Shown in pieces: positions 1-7,072 of a stretch of DNA of 14,061 bases. Below the pieces are notes generated by a model that saw only the letters and a list, made by a program, of their open reading frames with translations, was not told where the DNA came from and did not search any database. The stretch spans positions 1-14,061 of the forward strand of contig CAYGHD010000015.1 of assembly GCA_964349675.1 (NCBI GenBank). The letters run 5' to 3'. The translations under genes and the position numbers were made by a program. Source of the stretch: GWA1-54-10 sp964349675 (GTDB lineage Bacteria; Patescibacteriota; Minisyncoccia; Phycocordibacterales; SBAW01). Within the stretch, counting starts at the first letter, position 1. The number at the start of each line of letters is the position of its first letter.

Positions 1-1209
1 CGTCAGCAAAAACCCTGCAGCTGCCGAGCGAACCGTCTCTTCATACGGCCTATCCATAGCATCCCAAAGCACCTCATATACGGTTTTTTCAAAATCGAGG
101 TTTGAAAAATCTTGCCGATAGTAGCCCACCCGCACCCCAGGTGCTACGGTAGCCCCTTTTGCAGTAGCGTTTGCAATATTCTCCAACAACGTCGTCTTGC
201 CAATACCGTTTGGCCCGCGCAGCTGCACGTGCATGTTTTTTCGCAACGAGAGCTCTGCCTTTCTTGTGGTGGGCTTGTGCGTCCCCGGCTTCAGCGTAGT
301 AAAAGAACTGATCCCTAAAATATCACCAATTAATTCTGGCTGCGAGGGGATGCGGAATGAACGTATGGTGCGGTCTTCTCGCCGAACATCCACCTTTTCC
401 TCTTCAAGCTCTGCCGCTTTTTCGCGCATCCGCTTTGCGACCATGCGCATTTGCCCGCCCTTATTTGCAAAGAAGTTTGCTTTGTCTTTATTTTCTTGTA
501 TCTCTTTAGCCAAGAGTGCATTTTTCCTGTTTTCTTTTTCTATCCGGGCGGTTATCTGCTCGACCACGTCAAAATAGTTGCCCATGTACTGCTCAAGTTT
601 GTGCGTGTGCACATCTAAATACCACACCCCTTGGGTAAAAGCGTTCAAAAATTCTGCATCGTGCGAAATGACGATGCACGTTTTTTTGTACTCAACCAAA
701 AATTTTGTCAGATGCTCGATGCCTGCATGGTCCAGATTGTTTGTGGGCTCGTCAAGCAAGAGCAAATCTGGGTCTTGGATAAGCGCCGACGCAAGCAATA
801 GTCGCGCCTGCTGCCCACCTGAAAAGGTGCCGATCTTTTTGTCATGGTCGGCAACCAAGTTGACCACCTGGAGCACCCGGTCAATGCGCGGGTCAATGTC
901 GTACATTTTTTTAGGGAACATTTTTTCAAAAAACTCGCGTACCGTCAGCGGCAAGTCGTCTCGCGGTATCGTCTGGCGAGAGAGCGCGATAGACACGCCG
1001 TTTACAATATTGACCACTCCGGACTCCAATTGATGGGCGCCGGTGATAATCCCAAAAATAGTACTTTTGCCTGCACCGTTTTGCCCCATGAGCGTGACCT
1101 TGCTCCCCCGCCGGAGCGTGGCGTCTACCTCATCTAAAATTGGTTTTTTAATCCCAAAAGAAAAGGAGGCCTTTTCAAGACGTAAAATAGTATCTCCCCG
1201 TTGTGACAT
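1..1209 (-). CDS. ABC-F family ATPase, C-terminal end cut by window edge
   Basis: ABC-F proteins are soluble twin-ATPase factors that bind the ribosome E-site region and relieve stalled or paused translation; they are not transporters. The reading frame is open for 403 codons from the ATG at 1209 to the edge. Visible parts: first Walker A GQNGAGKS (about 42-49), signature FSGGQ (129-133), Walker B LLLLDEPTNNLD (149-160), switch His in ISHD (191-194), a charged helical linker at about 210-275 that corresponds to the P-site-tRNA-interacting region, and second Walker A GPNGIGKT (332-339). The second signature and Walker B lie outside the window, so about 120-200 residues are missing. There are no membrane segments. 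It diverges from the DedA gene across 68 bp. No SD precedes the ATG. A weak TACGGT ends 6 nt before it. The family is sure; the subclass (Uup, YbiT or EttA type) is not. Confidence 0.95.
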   Translation of the reverse strand, partial: MSQRGDTILRLEKASFSFGIKKPILDEVDATLRRGSKVTLMGQNGAGKSTIFGIITGAHQLESGVVNIVNGVSIALSRQTIPRDDLPLTVREFFEKMFPKKMYDIDPRIDRVLQVVNLVADHDKKIGTFSGGQQARLLLASALIQDPDLLLLDEPTNNLDHAGIEHLTKFLVEYKKTCIVISHDAEFLNAFTQGVWYLDVHTHKLEQYMGNYFDVVEQITARIEKENRKNALLAKEIQENKDKANFFANKGGQMRMVAKRMREKAAELEEEKVDVRREDRTIRSFRIPSQPELIGDILGISSFTTLKPGTHKPTTRKAELSLRKNMHVQLRGPNGIGKTTLLENIANATAKGATVAPGVRVGYYRQDFSNLDFEKTVYEVLWDAMDRPYEETVRSAAAGFLLT

Positions 1210-1258
1210 CCAACCACCGTACCGCATTTACCGCAAAATAGAAAGCCGCTGCGTCGCA

Positions 1259-1267
1259 TGGTACACT
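1259..1267 (+). promoter_or_regulatory. Extended -10 promoter element of the DedA gene
   Basis: TG at 1259-1260, one base, then TACACT at 1262-1267 forms an extended -10. Its last base lies 10 nt before the DedA ATG, so a transcript starting about 7 nt downstream would have a leader of only 3-4 nt. No convincing -35 hexamer is seen, which is common with extended -10 promoters. The placement is inferred from sequence only. Confidence 0.45.
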
Positions 1268-1277
1268 GCATCCACAC

Positions 1278-1880
1278 ATGGAAAGTCTGCTACATATCGA
1301 CCTCCCAACACTCATTACTACTGCTGGATACATCGGCCTTGGGGTGATTATTTTATGCGAGACTGGTTTGCTGTTTGGATTTTTCTTGCCGGGCGACTCG
1401 CTGCTTTTTACAGCGGGCTTGCTCGCCTCGCAGGGACTTTTTTCTATCTGGCTGCTGGTGCCCCTACTTGCCGCAGCAGCCATTGTGGGCGACAGCATCG
1501 GATATGCGATCGGCGCAAAAGTAGGGCCGGCACTCTATAAACGAGAAGATTCGTTCTTTTTTCGCAAACGATATATAGAAGAGACTAAGGCTTTTTATGC
1601 AAAACACGGACCCTATACCATCGTGCTGGCGCGGTTTGTACCAATCGTCCGCACCTTTGCACCGACGCTTGCCGGGGTTGGCCACATGCCCTACACCTTG
1701 TTTGTCCGCTACAATGTTTTAGGAGGACTTTTGTGGACAGTGGGACTGACCTTGGCTGGATATTTTTTGGGCGCATTGGTACCCGGCGTGGCCGACTATT
1801 TGGACGCAATTGTGATTGGGATTATTTTACTTTCGCTTACTCCACTTCTGCACCGGTGGTGGCAAAGCCGCCGGACGTAA
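1278..1880 (+). CDS. DedA (SNARE-associated/VTT) family membrane protein
   Basis: DedA proteins are inner-membrane proteins linked to undecaprenyl-phosphate or phospholipid flipping, proton-motive-force maintenance and drug or pH tolerance. At 200 residues it has the usual family length. Family marks are CETGLLFGFFLPGDSLLF at about 27-44, with the re-entrant loop and acidic residues E28 and D40, and ARFVPIVRTFAP at 118-129, with the conserved R119 and R125. Several hydrophobic stretches follow, including GLLWTVGLTLAGYFLGALV and a last helix at about 176-191, then a basic tail WWQSRRT. There is no SD; the start is placed by the family alignment and the nearby -10. Its last 54 bp overlap the 3' end of the convergent glycosylase gene. 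The exact substrate cannot be read from sequence. Confidence 0.93.
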   Translation: MESLLHIDLPTLITTAGYIGLGVIILCETGLLFGFFLPGDSLLFTAGLLASQGLFSIWLLVPLLAAAAIVGDSIGYAIGAKVGPALYKREDSFFFRKRYIEETKAFYAKHGPYTIVLARFVPIVRTFAPTLAGVGHMPYTLFVRYNVLGGLLWTVGLTLAGYFLGALVPGVADYLDAIVIGIILLSLTPLLHRWWQSRRT

Positions 1881-2489
1881 GTGTTTTATTTTTGCCTCGT
1901 CTGCCGCGCGCCACAAATACCATGAGGCAATGGTCGCGTGTGTGCGCCAGGGTTTTGCCAATTGTTCCATTTTTTTATGCGTCGGCAATGAGCGCAGTTT
2001 GTATACTATTTGAAATCCCTTTTGAATACCAAGGTCTCCTGTTGGCAAAATGTCAGGACGCTTGAGCGTGGTCATCAAAAACATGTGCGCAGTCCACACC
2101 CCCACCCCCTTTACCCGCACCACATGCTCAATGATCTCGTCGTTGGTCATCTTTGGAAATTGCGATGGATCAATCGTTCCGTCTAAAAACTTTTCTGCCA
2201 AGTCGCGCACATAGGCAACTTTTTGCCCCGACAGCCCCGCGCTGCGCAAATCTTCAACCGGCTTTTCAAGCACTTGTGTTGGGGTTGGAAACTCTGGCAC
2301 ATCAAACAGGGCGACAAACTTCGCTAAAATACTCGCCGCAGCTTTGCCCGTTACTTGTTGATATACGATAGAGCGCACCAAAGAGCGAAAGGGGTCTCCT
2401 CGCTCTTCCCACTTTGGGGCGCCGTGCTTCTTTACCCATGGCGCCAAGTGTGGATCATTTTTTAGTATCTGTACTGCTTGTTTTGACAT
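1827..2489 (-). CDS. DNA-3-methyladenine glycosylase II-like (AlkA/Mag type, HhH-GPD)
   Basis: This enzyme removes alkylated purines from DNA to start base-excision repair. The 220-residue protein holds one HhH-GPD fold: an FRSLVRSIVYQQVTGKAA helix region (34-51), the helix-hairpin-helix VRVKGVGVWTAHMFL (about 124-138) that grips the DNA backbone, and LPTGDLGIQKGF (148-159), where D152 is the expected catalytic aspartate. No Fe-S cysteines are present, which argues against MutY or Nth. The length fits the compact yeast/Deinococcus Mag1-like form, not the 280-residue E. coli AlkA with its extra N-terminal domain. It starts 4 nt after the SET gene stop, so the two are probably one transcript. 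There is no SD. The last 54 bp overlap DedA on the other strand. Confidence 0.92.
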   Translation of the reverse strand: MSKQAVQILKNDPHLAPWVKKHGAPKWEERGDPFRSLVRSIVYQQVTGKAAASILAKFVALFDVPEFPTPTQVLEKPVEDLRSAGLSGQKVAYVRDLAEKFLDGTIDPSQFPKMTNDEIIEHVVRVKGVGVWTAHMFLMTTLKRPDILPTGDLGIQKGFQIVYKLRSLPTHKKMEQLAKPWRTHATIASWYLWRAADEAKIKHLRPAALPPPVQKWSKRK

Positions 2490-2493
2490 ACCA

Positions 2494-2967
2494 CTACTTC
2501 AATTCATTCCGTATAAATGCCGACAGCAAACCTTTTACTGCATATGTCTTACGCACCAAGGGTGGGATAGTGAGTACGTTGCCTATTTTTTTACGACACA
2601 CCGCACTTCCACATTTGCAGCGCATCACCCACGAGCTGTGGGTGCACACGGTTGCAGAATAGTCGTAGCAAATTTCCTCACCGGGCAAAATTGGCCGCAG
2701 TGCCACCAATTCTCTTTTTTTAGTAATCCCAGCATTTGGATCGCACGAGTGATTAAAGAGCAGTGGCAACCTGTCGAGCAGTAAAAAGTCATCCTCACCG
2801 ATTTGAAAGGGGTCGTCCAGACGCACTTTTCCTTTTTTGATTAATTGCTCTACCTCATCCCACACACACTCCTTACCCTGCATCTGCGCAATAGTCGCGC
2901 CTTTTGCAATCGCTTCTCCAGCAAAGACTCCCCGACCGGTATTTGTTTTTTTGATATTCAAGCGCAT
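2494..2967 (-). CDS. Small SET-domain protein, probable protein-lysine methyltransferase
   Basis: SET proteins move a methyl group from S-adenosylmethionine to lysine side chains. The 157-residue product is essentially one SET domain plus a post-SET tail. It shows GRGVFAGEAIAKGATI (11-26) as the first SET strand, the hallmark FNHSCDPNAGI (71-81), GEEICYDY (96-103) with the active-site tyrosine, and a post-SET zinc cluster MRCKCGSAVCR (115-125) with C117, C119 and C124. The frame stays open upstream to 3141, but the extra 58 residues look like non-protein sequence and lie over a terminator, so the ATG at 2967 is chosen. That ATG directly follows a T7 tract, with no SD. The neighbour, a DNA glycosylase 4 nt downstream, suggests co-transcription. 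The target protein is unknown; ribosomal or chromatin-like proteins are possible. Confidence 0.88.
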   Translation of the reverse strand: MRLNIKKTNTGRGVFAGEAIAKGATIAQMQGKECVWDEVEQLIKKGKVRLDDPFQIGEDDFLLLDRLPLLFNHSCDPNAGITKKRELVALRPILPGEEICYDYSATVCTHSSWVMRCKCGSAVCRKKIGNVLTIPPLVRKTYAVKGLLSAFIRNELK

Positions 2968-3000
2968 AAAAAAAGACACTCTGCGGATATTGCAGAGTGT
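2968..3000 (-). terminator. Strong intrinsic terminator abutting the SET start codon
   Basis: Read on the minus strand: ACACTCTGC, a 7-nt loop, GCAGAGTGT, then C and seven T. The stem is 9 perfect base pairs (2976-2984 with 2992-3000) and the T-tract is 2968-2974. The next three bases are the ATG of the SET gene. It would end any transcript crossing the gene-free block from the right. Confidence 0.85.
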
Positions 3001-3357
3001 ATACGAACAGCGACGCTGATGAAAGAGGGGCCGATCTGGGTTCCTACGCACGATTGGGGCATTCCAACAGACATGCTGATCCTGTTGTACTAACCGCTTC
3101 TCATACATAGGCCGCCTATGACGTTGCAGCCTCGCCACCATTGTGGTGCCGCCTTGTCACGGTGCGTTTTACCCAGACCGGTAGGCGCTTGGCGGAGGAA
3201 GTACGCAGACACCAATCAGACGGGTAGCTCTGTGGCATAACCGCCCACGACGTTGGCCTCTGGCCTCAAACTGCGGCCTGTAACGCAGCTTTTGCATCCA
3301 AGCGAGCAGCACTGCCCCGCGGGGAAACTCCGCAGAAGCCCTGCAGAGAGAACTGCC
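2968..3357 (-). ncRNA. Candidate structured non-coding RNA (or long attenuated leader) of about 390 nt
   Basis: This is the largest stretch without a credible gene. It starts near a TATAGT -10 (3364-3369) and ends in a textbook terminator. On the minus strand it holds many local helices: CTGCG/CGCAG around 3271-3288; GGCC-AGA-GGCC near 3254-3264; CATAGG-CGG-CCTATG at 3106-3120; CAACAG/CTGTTG across 3064-3086. A possible long-range pair GGGGCA/TGCCCC joins both halves. By eye it is more G+C-rich than its neighbours. I looked for and did not find the conserved cores of RNase P RNA (GAAAGTCC, ACAGAA), tmRNA (TGGATTCGA and a T-arm), SRP RNA (GGAAG core), 6S, T-box, or group I or II introns. ORFs that cross it have no protein-like character. 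It may be an independent RNA or a 5' leader of the SET gene; the 5' end is inferred. Confidence 0.5.
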
Positions 3358-3363
3358 GCGACC

Positions 3364-3369
3364 ACTATA
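3364..3369 (-). promoter_or_regulatory. Putative -10 element of the candidate ncRNA
   Basis: TATAGT on the minus strand (5 of 6 match to TATAAT) lies 20 nt downstream of the flavoprotein stop codon and points into the gene-free block. The predicted start is near 3357. No good -35 is visible at 17 bp, so the call is tentative. Confidence 0.4.
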
Positions 3370-3389
3370 CATACTTATGCCGACAAATA

Positions 3390-4637
3390 CTAGACGTGTG
3401 TTCCCGCAATAAAACCGGTAGTCCAGCACAGCTGGAGTGAGTAGCCGCCAGACGGACGGTCGATATTAAGTAAATCTCCCACAATAAAAAGGTTTGGCAC
3501 CAGGCGTGACTGCATTGTCTTAAAATCTACTTCCTCTGGCACCACCCCACCCGACGACACCACTGCTTTGTCTGCGCCAAGCAGCCCCTGCACTTGCAGT
3601 GGTATTTTTTTAAGCAGCGACACCAGCACCGCGCGCTCTTTGCTGCGCACGCTGTGGCACGGTGTCTCGCCGTCTATATGGGCCAACTCAAGCAGTGCGG
3701 GCACCAACGCTTTTGGCACCAAACTCCCGAGTGTGTTTTTTATTTTTTTATTACTCTCTGCAACAAGGAGTGTTTGCACTTGTGTTTTAAGCCCGCCCGG
3801 GTCAGTCGTCGGAAAGAGGTCGAGCAGTAGCGTCACGTCGCCATACCCCAAAAACTCGCCAATCGTGCGGCTGAGGTTAAGCACTGCTGGGCCGCTGATA
3901 CCAAAATGAGTAAAGAGCAACTTCCCTTTTTGTACGGCTTGTTTTTTACCATCCTGCATTAGGGTCAGCTTACTGTCCGGGAGCGCCACGCCACCTAACC
4001 TTTTTGCCCATGCGTCATGGAGCGCGACTGGCACCAGCGCAAAATCATTTTCTATTACTTTATGACCAAGTGCGCGCGCCCATGCATATCCATCACCAGT
4101 TGAGCCGGTTTCGGGCCGCGATGTGCCACCCACTGCAACCACACACGCGCTGGCGGCTATCTCTGTGCCGTTTTGTAACACAACACTAAAAATATTCTCT
4201 TTTTGTGCAATGTGTTTGACTACTGCTCCTGTACGCACTACAACACCATGTTTTTGCATCTCGCGCACCAATACATCCCACACCGACTGTGCGCTGTTAG
4301 AAAGCGGGAACATCCGCCCCTCGTTTTCCTCTTTTGTTTGCATCCCGCGATCATGAAAAAACTGGAGTGCCTCAGCAACTCCAAATTGTGAAAAAGCAGA
4401 AAACAAAAACTTGTCGCTCTTTTTGTATTTTGCCAGCATCTCACGAATGTCTGGCTTGTTGTTAGTGACGTTGCATCGCCCGCCGCCAGTAATGAGTAGT
4501 TTTTTTCCGAGTGTTTTGCTTTTCTCCAGCAACAGCACTTTTTTACCGCGCGCTGCGGCCACCCCTGCAGCCATCATCCCCGCTGGGCCGCCGCCAACCA
4601 CCACAACATCCCATAGCGTATCCTCTCTTTGTTGCAT
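3390..4637 (-). CDS. BaiN/HI0933-type FAD-dependent oxidoreductase
   Basis: This family (TIGR00275-like, 'NAD(P)/FAD-dependent oxidoreductase') binds FAD. Its members are widespread and mostly uncharacterised; one is reported as the bile-acid reductase BaiN. The 415-residue protein opens with the dinucleotide-binding motif VVVVGGGPAGMMAAGVAAA (11-29), then the family signature GKKLLITGGGRCNVTN (44-59). The middle carries FTHFGISGPAVLNLS, and the C-terminal end has SSGGV followed by LVPNLFIVGDLLNIDRPSGG, the second FAD-contact region. The length matches the family. The ATG at 4637 is chosen because it leaves a normal N-terminus and a 4-nt gap to engB; an in-frame upstream start at 4670 would add 11 residues inside engB. 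There is no SD, so it is probably translated from the engB transcript. The substrate is unknown. Confidence 0.92.
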   Translation of the reverse strand: MQQREDTLWDVVVVGGGPAGMMAAGVAAARGKKVLLLEKSKTLGKKLLITGGGRCNVTNNKPDIREMLAKYKKSDKFLFSAFSQFGVAEALQFFHDRGMQTKEENEGRMFPLSNSAQSVWDVLVREMQKHGVVVRTGAVVKHIAQKENIFSVVLQNGTEIAASACVVAVGGTSRPETGSTGDGYAWARALGHKVIENDFALVPVALHDAWAKRLGGVALPDSKLTLMQDGKKQAVQKGKLLFTHFGISGPAVLNLSRTIGEFLGYGDVTLLLDLFPTTDPGGLKTQVQTLLVAESNKKIKNTLGSLVPKALVPALLELAHIDGETPCHSVRSKERAVLVSLLKKIPLQVQGLLGADKAVVSSGGVVPEEVDFKTMQSRLVPNLFIVGDLLNIDRPSGGYSLQLCWTTGFIAGTHV

Positions 4638-4641
4638 ATGA

Positions 4642-5211
4642 TTACGCAAATACTTTTTGCACCAAAGCATCGGTGCTCCGCGGCGTCACCGCTGAGGTGG
4701 GGATAACTTCAGCGCCACCGGCTGCTGCGGCAATGTTGGCAAGCTGCACCGCAAGCTCTTTTTGACTCAGTTTATCTATCTTGTTTGCAACTATGCAAAA
4801 CGGATGTTTTTGGTCCTGCAAAATCTGGAGCATTTGCATATCAAACTCGGTAAGCCCGACCCGCACATCAAGCACCACCACCACCCACTTGGGGCGGATT
4901 GCCGGGTCGGTTAAATACCAGATAATAAGCTTTTGGAGCTTCTCTTTTTCTGTCGGGTTAACCCGCGCATAGCCGTAGCCAGGCAAATCTACTAGATACG
5001 TTTTGTGATTGATGCGAAAAAAATTTATCTCCCGCGTTTTGCCGGGCGTATTGCTTATTTTTACCAAACCCCTGTTATGCACCATGGCGGCAATCAAACT
5101 TGATTTGCCTACATTAGAGCGACCAACAAAGGCAACCTGGGGCACGCCGTCAAGCGCCACCTCATTGGTGCCACGGATTCCTTTTACAAATTCTGCAGAT
5201 ACGATTTTCAT
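4642..5211 (-). CDS. engB: Ribosome biogenesis GTPase EngB (YihA/YsxC)
   Basis: EngB is an essential small GTPase needed for late assembly of the large ribosomal subunit. The 189-residue protein has all G motifs: G1 GRSNVGKSSL (30-39), G2 region SNTPGKTREINFF (53-65), G3 DLPGYGYA (75-82), G4 NKID (143-146) and G5 TSAV (172-175). Length and motif spacing are typical of the family. The ATG at 5211 gives the conserved MKIVSAEFV start; nine further upstream codons exist but are not family-like. There is no SD. A hairpin terminator and a tiny acidic ORF lie just upstream, so engB needs its own promoter or read-through. The flavoprotein gene follows after 4 nt. Confidence 0.96.
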   Translation of the reverse strand: MKIVSAEFVKGIRGTNEVALDGVPQVAFVGRSNVGKSSLIAAMVHNRGLVKISNTPGKTREINFFRINHKTYLVDLPGYGYARVNPTEKEKLQKLIIWYLTDPAIRPKWVVVVLDVRVGLTEFDMQMLQILQDQKHPFCIVANKIDKLSQKELAVQLANIAAAAGGAEVIPTSAVTPRSTDALVQKVFA

Positions 5212-5231
5212 AACAATGGTTGGCGGTATGC

Positions 5232-5258
5232 AAAACACTGGCAGTGCGCCAGTGTTTT
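5232..5258. terminator. Bidirectional hairpin terminator between the small ORF and engB
   Basis: AAAACACTGGC (5232-5242) pairs perfectly over 11 bp with GCCAGTGTTTT (5248-5258) around a 5-nt loop. On the plus strand it continues to seven T; on the minus strand there are four T. The minus-strand reading begins 6 nt after the stop of the 29-residue ORF, so it probably ends that transcript, although the minus T-tract is the weaker one. Confidence 0.65.
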
Positions 5259-5264
5259 TTTACC

Positions 5265-5354
5265 TTACGCTACCTCCTCGGTAGTCTCTTCTGTTGGCTC
5301 TGCTGCTGGCATCTCTTCTGGAGCGCCTTCAGTTGGTTTTACTTCTTCATCCAT
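5265..5354 (-). CDS. Very small acidic protein (29 residues)
   Basis: The ORF runs from ATG at 5354 to TAA at 5265 and encodes a peptide starting MDEEVKPTEGAPEEMP and ending TEETTEEVA. About a third of the residues are Glu or Asp, and most others are Pro, Ala or Thr, so it should be disordered. It has only one lysine and no hydrophobic core. Support for a real gene: a coherent biased composition, stop codon followed within 6 nt by a perfect hairpin, and its own space between two unrelated genes. There is no SD; GATAAC about 11 nt before the ATG could be a weak -10. From general memory, short Glu/Pro/Ala-rich peptides like this occur in Parcubacteria annotations, but I cannot name a family or role. 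Confidence 0.55.
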   Translation of the reverse strand: MDEEVKPTEGAPEEMPAAEPTEETTEEVA

Positions 5355-5452
5355 ACAATTACATTGTTATCACCCGCCAATAAAAAACACCTGAAGCGCA
5401 ACTGTAACACATATTACAGAAAAAAGAACTCGGGCAGCACTTATTTGCCGGG

Positions 5453-5458
5453 TATACT
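5453..5458 (+). promoter_or_regulatory. -10 element of the S9 peptidase gene; leaderless start predicted
   Basis: TATACT ends 6 nt before the ATG at 5465. With normal spacing, transcription should begin at the A of the start codon, giving a leaderless mRNA. No good -35 is seen at 17 bp. Confidence 0.6.
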
Positions 5459-5464
5459 AAAGAC

Positions 5465-7072
5465 ATGCGATACGCGGTAGCTGTTTTTGCTTTGCTTTGT
5501 ACACCCCTTGCGGCGGCCGCAGCGGGGCCGACCTACGCTTCCATACTCGAACTCCAGGCGCCAGACATGGTGTTAAAAGTGCAAACACTCGGGACAGAGC
5601 AGCGCATGCACTGCAATACAGACACACTCGCCTGCCAGAGCGTCGACTTGGCCTTTGCCCTAGAGACACCTCCTGTCGTTAACCAAAACTTGTCACTGCC
5701 ACCCGGGGCATCTTGGGTCACCAGGAGTCCCGACGGACGCTATGCTGCCTACTACATCCCCGCAACACAAAAACGCTCCATCCGGACTTTTGGCATCTTG
5801 GATACCCAAACAGGCAAAACATATACATCGACTGAAAAAAATATTTCGTATTGGGATTTGCTCTCTGAAGGAGTGCGCATCTTCTCATTTTCGCCCGACT
5901 CAAAAAAATTGCTTTATGTATCAGACAAAGCTGGCCCTCCCACGCTCTACCAAGTAAATCTTGCATCATTGAAGTCAAAGGAATTTACTTCGACTCGACT
6001 CATCTCGCGCAGCTACTCTGTCAGCGACTTTGGGTGGATCGACGCTGAGACACTCTACTTCAGCGCCAACCGCGAAAACCCCTACGCGTGGAATCTCTAT
6101 CGCTATCAGCCAAAAAATGGAAAGCTCTCAACCATCGCCGAACAGGTGTCATACGGGTCGACAGTGCGGCGCGTTGGCGACTCGCTTGTTTTTATCACAC
6201 TTGAGGGGAATGTCGCAGTGCCTAAAAAATATTCGATAGAAAAAAACACACTCGACACTTTTAGGGTGCCGGGCATGGCTGCGACCCAAGCCCCGCAAGC
6301 AAAAATAGTTGTACATGCTGGACTCACCGGCGCATATTGGCCAAGCGTTGCAACCACTACATTAGTGGTATGGCTGCACGGTGGGCCGTATCGGCAAACC
6401 AGCAGCGGCTATCATTCATATTTTAGTTACGCTGGATACGACTGGATGCTTGGCGAGCTTGTGGCCGCAGGGGTACCGGTGCTCAAACTCGACTACCCTG
6501 GCAGCTTTGGCTATGGACGACCGTTCGCAGAGTCTATCCGAAATAAAGTGGGTACCAAAGATGTAACAGACACTACGCTGGCAGTCACACAGTTTGCAAA
6601 GGCTCGCGGATTTAAAAACATATACGTTGTGGGCAACAGCTATGGTGGATATTTGGCTGGCAAACTTTTGGTTGAAAAGCCAAACACCTTCCGCGGCGCC
6701 TTTGCCATAGCCGGGGTGTGGGACTGGAGCGTGCTCACCCAGCAGCTGCATACCTCCATCTTTAATGTGCATTTTAACGGCGTTGAGGATGCAAAAAACG
6801 GCAAGCTCTACGCAGCAGCATCTATCTATGATCGGCTCGAAAAAATCTCAACACAAAACATCATCATCGCCCATGGCACCAGCGATATGACCATACCTTT
6901 TGCACAGTCTCAGTCTGCCTATGACATCCTTACTTTTTTGGGCAAACGCGTCACACTCTTGCCGTTTCAAGATGAAGACCATGTATTAAAAAAGAAAGAA
7001 AGTTTTATCACACTGTGCCGCTCGGTGCTTGTTTTTGCAGGCGCATCACCTGATGGACGCTGCGCCCTGTAG
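5465..7072 (+). CDS. Secreted S9 family serine peptidase (prolyl oligopeptidase/acylaminoacyl type)
   Basis: These exported enzymes cleave short peptides; the propeller limits access to the active site. The 535-residue product begins with a signal peptide (MRYAVAVFALLCTPLAAAAA, cleavage probably near residues 18-21). A beta-propeller part follows, with PD40-like repeats such as SFSPDSKKLLYVSD (141-154). The alpha/beta-hydrolase domain has VVWLHGGPYR (301-310) for the oxyanion hole, GNSYGGYLAG (390-399) with nucleophile S392, HGTSDMTIP (470-478) with D474, and DEDH (503-506) with H506. The triad is therefore complete. The propeller seems short compared with 600-700-residue relatives. A -10 lies 6 nt before the ATG, with no SD. 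The end overlaps the convergent metalloprotease gene by 27 bp. A likely role is scavenging peptides at the cell surface. Confidence 0.93.
   Translation: MRYAVAVFALLCTPLAAAAAGPTYASILELQAPDMVLKVQTLGTEQRMHCNTDTLACQSVDLAFALETPPVVNQNLSLPPGASWVTRSPDGRYAAYYIPATQKRSIRTFGILDTQTGKTYTSTEKNISYWDLLSEGVRIFSFSPDSKKLLYVSDKAGPPTLYQVNLASLKSKEFTSTRLISRSYSVSDFGWIDAETLYFSANRENPYAWNLYRYQPKNGKLSTIAEQVSYGSTVRRVGDSLVFITLEGNVAVPKKYSIEKNTLDTFRVPGMAATQAPQAKIVVHAGLTGAYWPSVATTTLVVWLHGGPYRQTSSGYHSYFSYAGYDWMLGELVAAGVPVLKLDYPGSFGYGRPFAESIRNKVGTKDVTDTTLAVTQFAKARGFKNIYVVGNSYGGYLAGKLLVEKPNTFRGAFAIAGVWDWSVLTQQLHTSIFNVHFNGVEDAKNGKLYAAASIYDRLEKISTQNIIIAHGTSDMTIPFAQSQSAYDILTFLGKRVTLLPFQDEDHVLKKKESFITLCRSVLVFAGASPDGRCAL

Noticed and set aside
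197..1033. Long plus-strand ORFs (197-577, 578-1033)
   Set aside because: They are shadows of the ABC-F gene, whose frame carries all Walker and signature motifs on the minus strand.
2968..3141. N-terminal extension of the SET ORF up to 3141
   Set aside because: The extra 58 residues have no family resemblance and cover a strong terminator and helices of the candidate RNA.
2968..3357. RNase P RNA, tmRNA or SRP RNA
   Set aside because: Size fits the first two, but I could not find their conserved cores on either strand. Only a covariance-model search can exclude a divergent form.
3169..3429. 86-codon minus-strand ORF across the gene-free block
   Set aside because: It overlaps the flavoprotein 3' end, has odd Arg/Cys-rich composition and no motif; it looks like chance in G+C-rich RNA-coding DNA.
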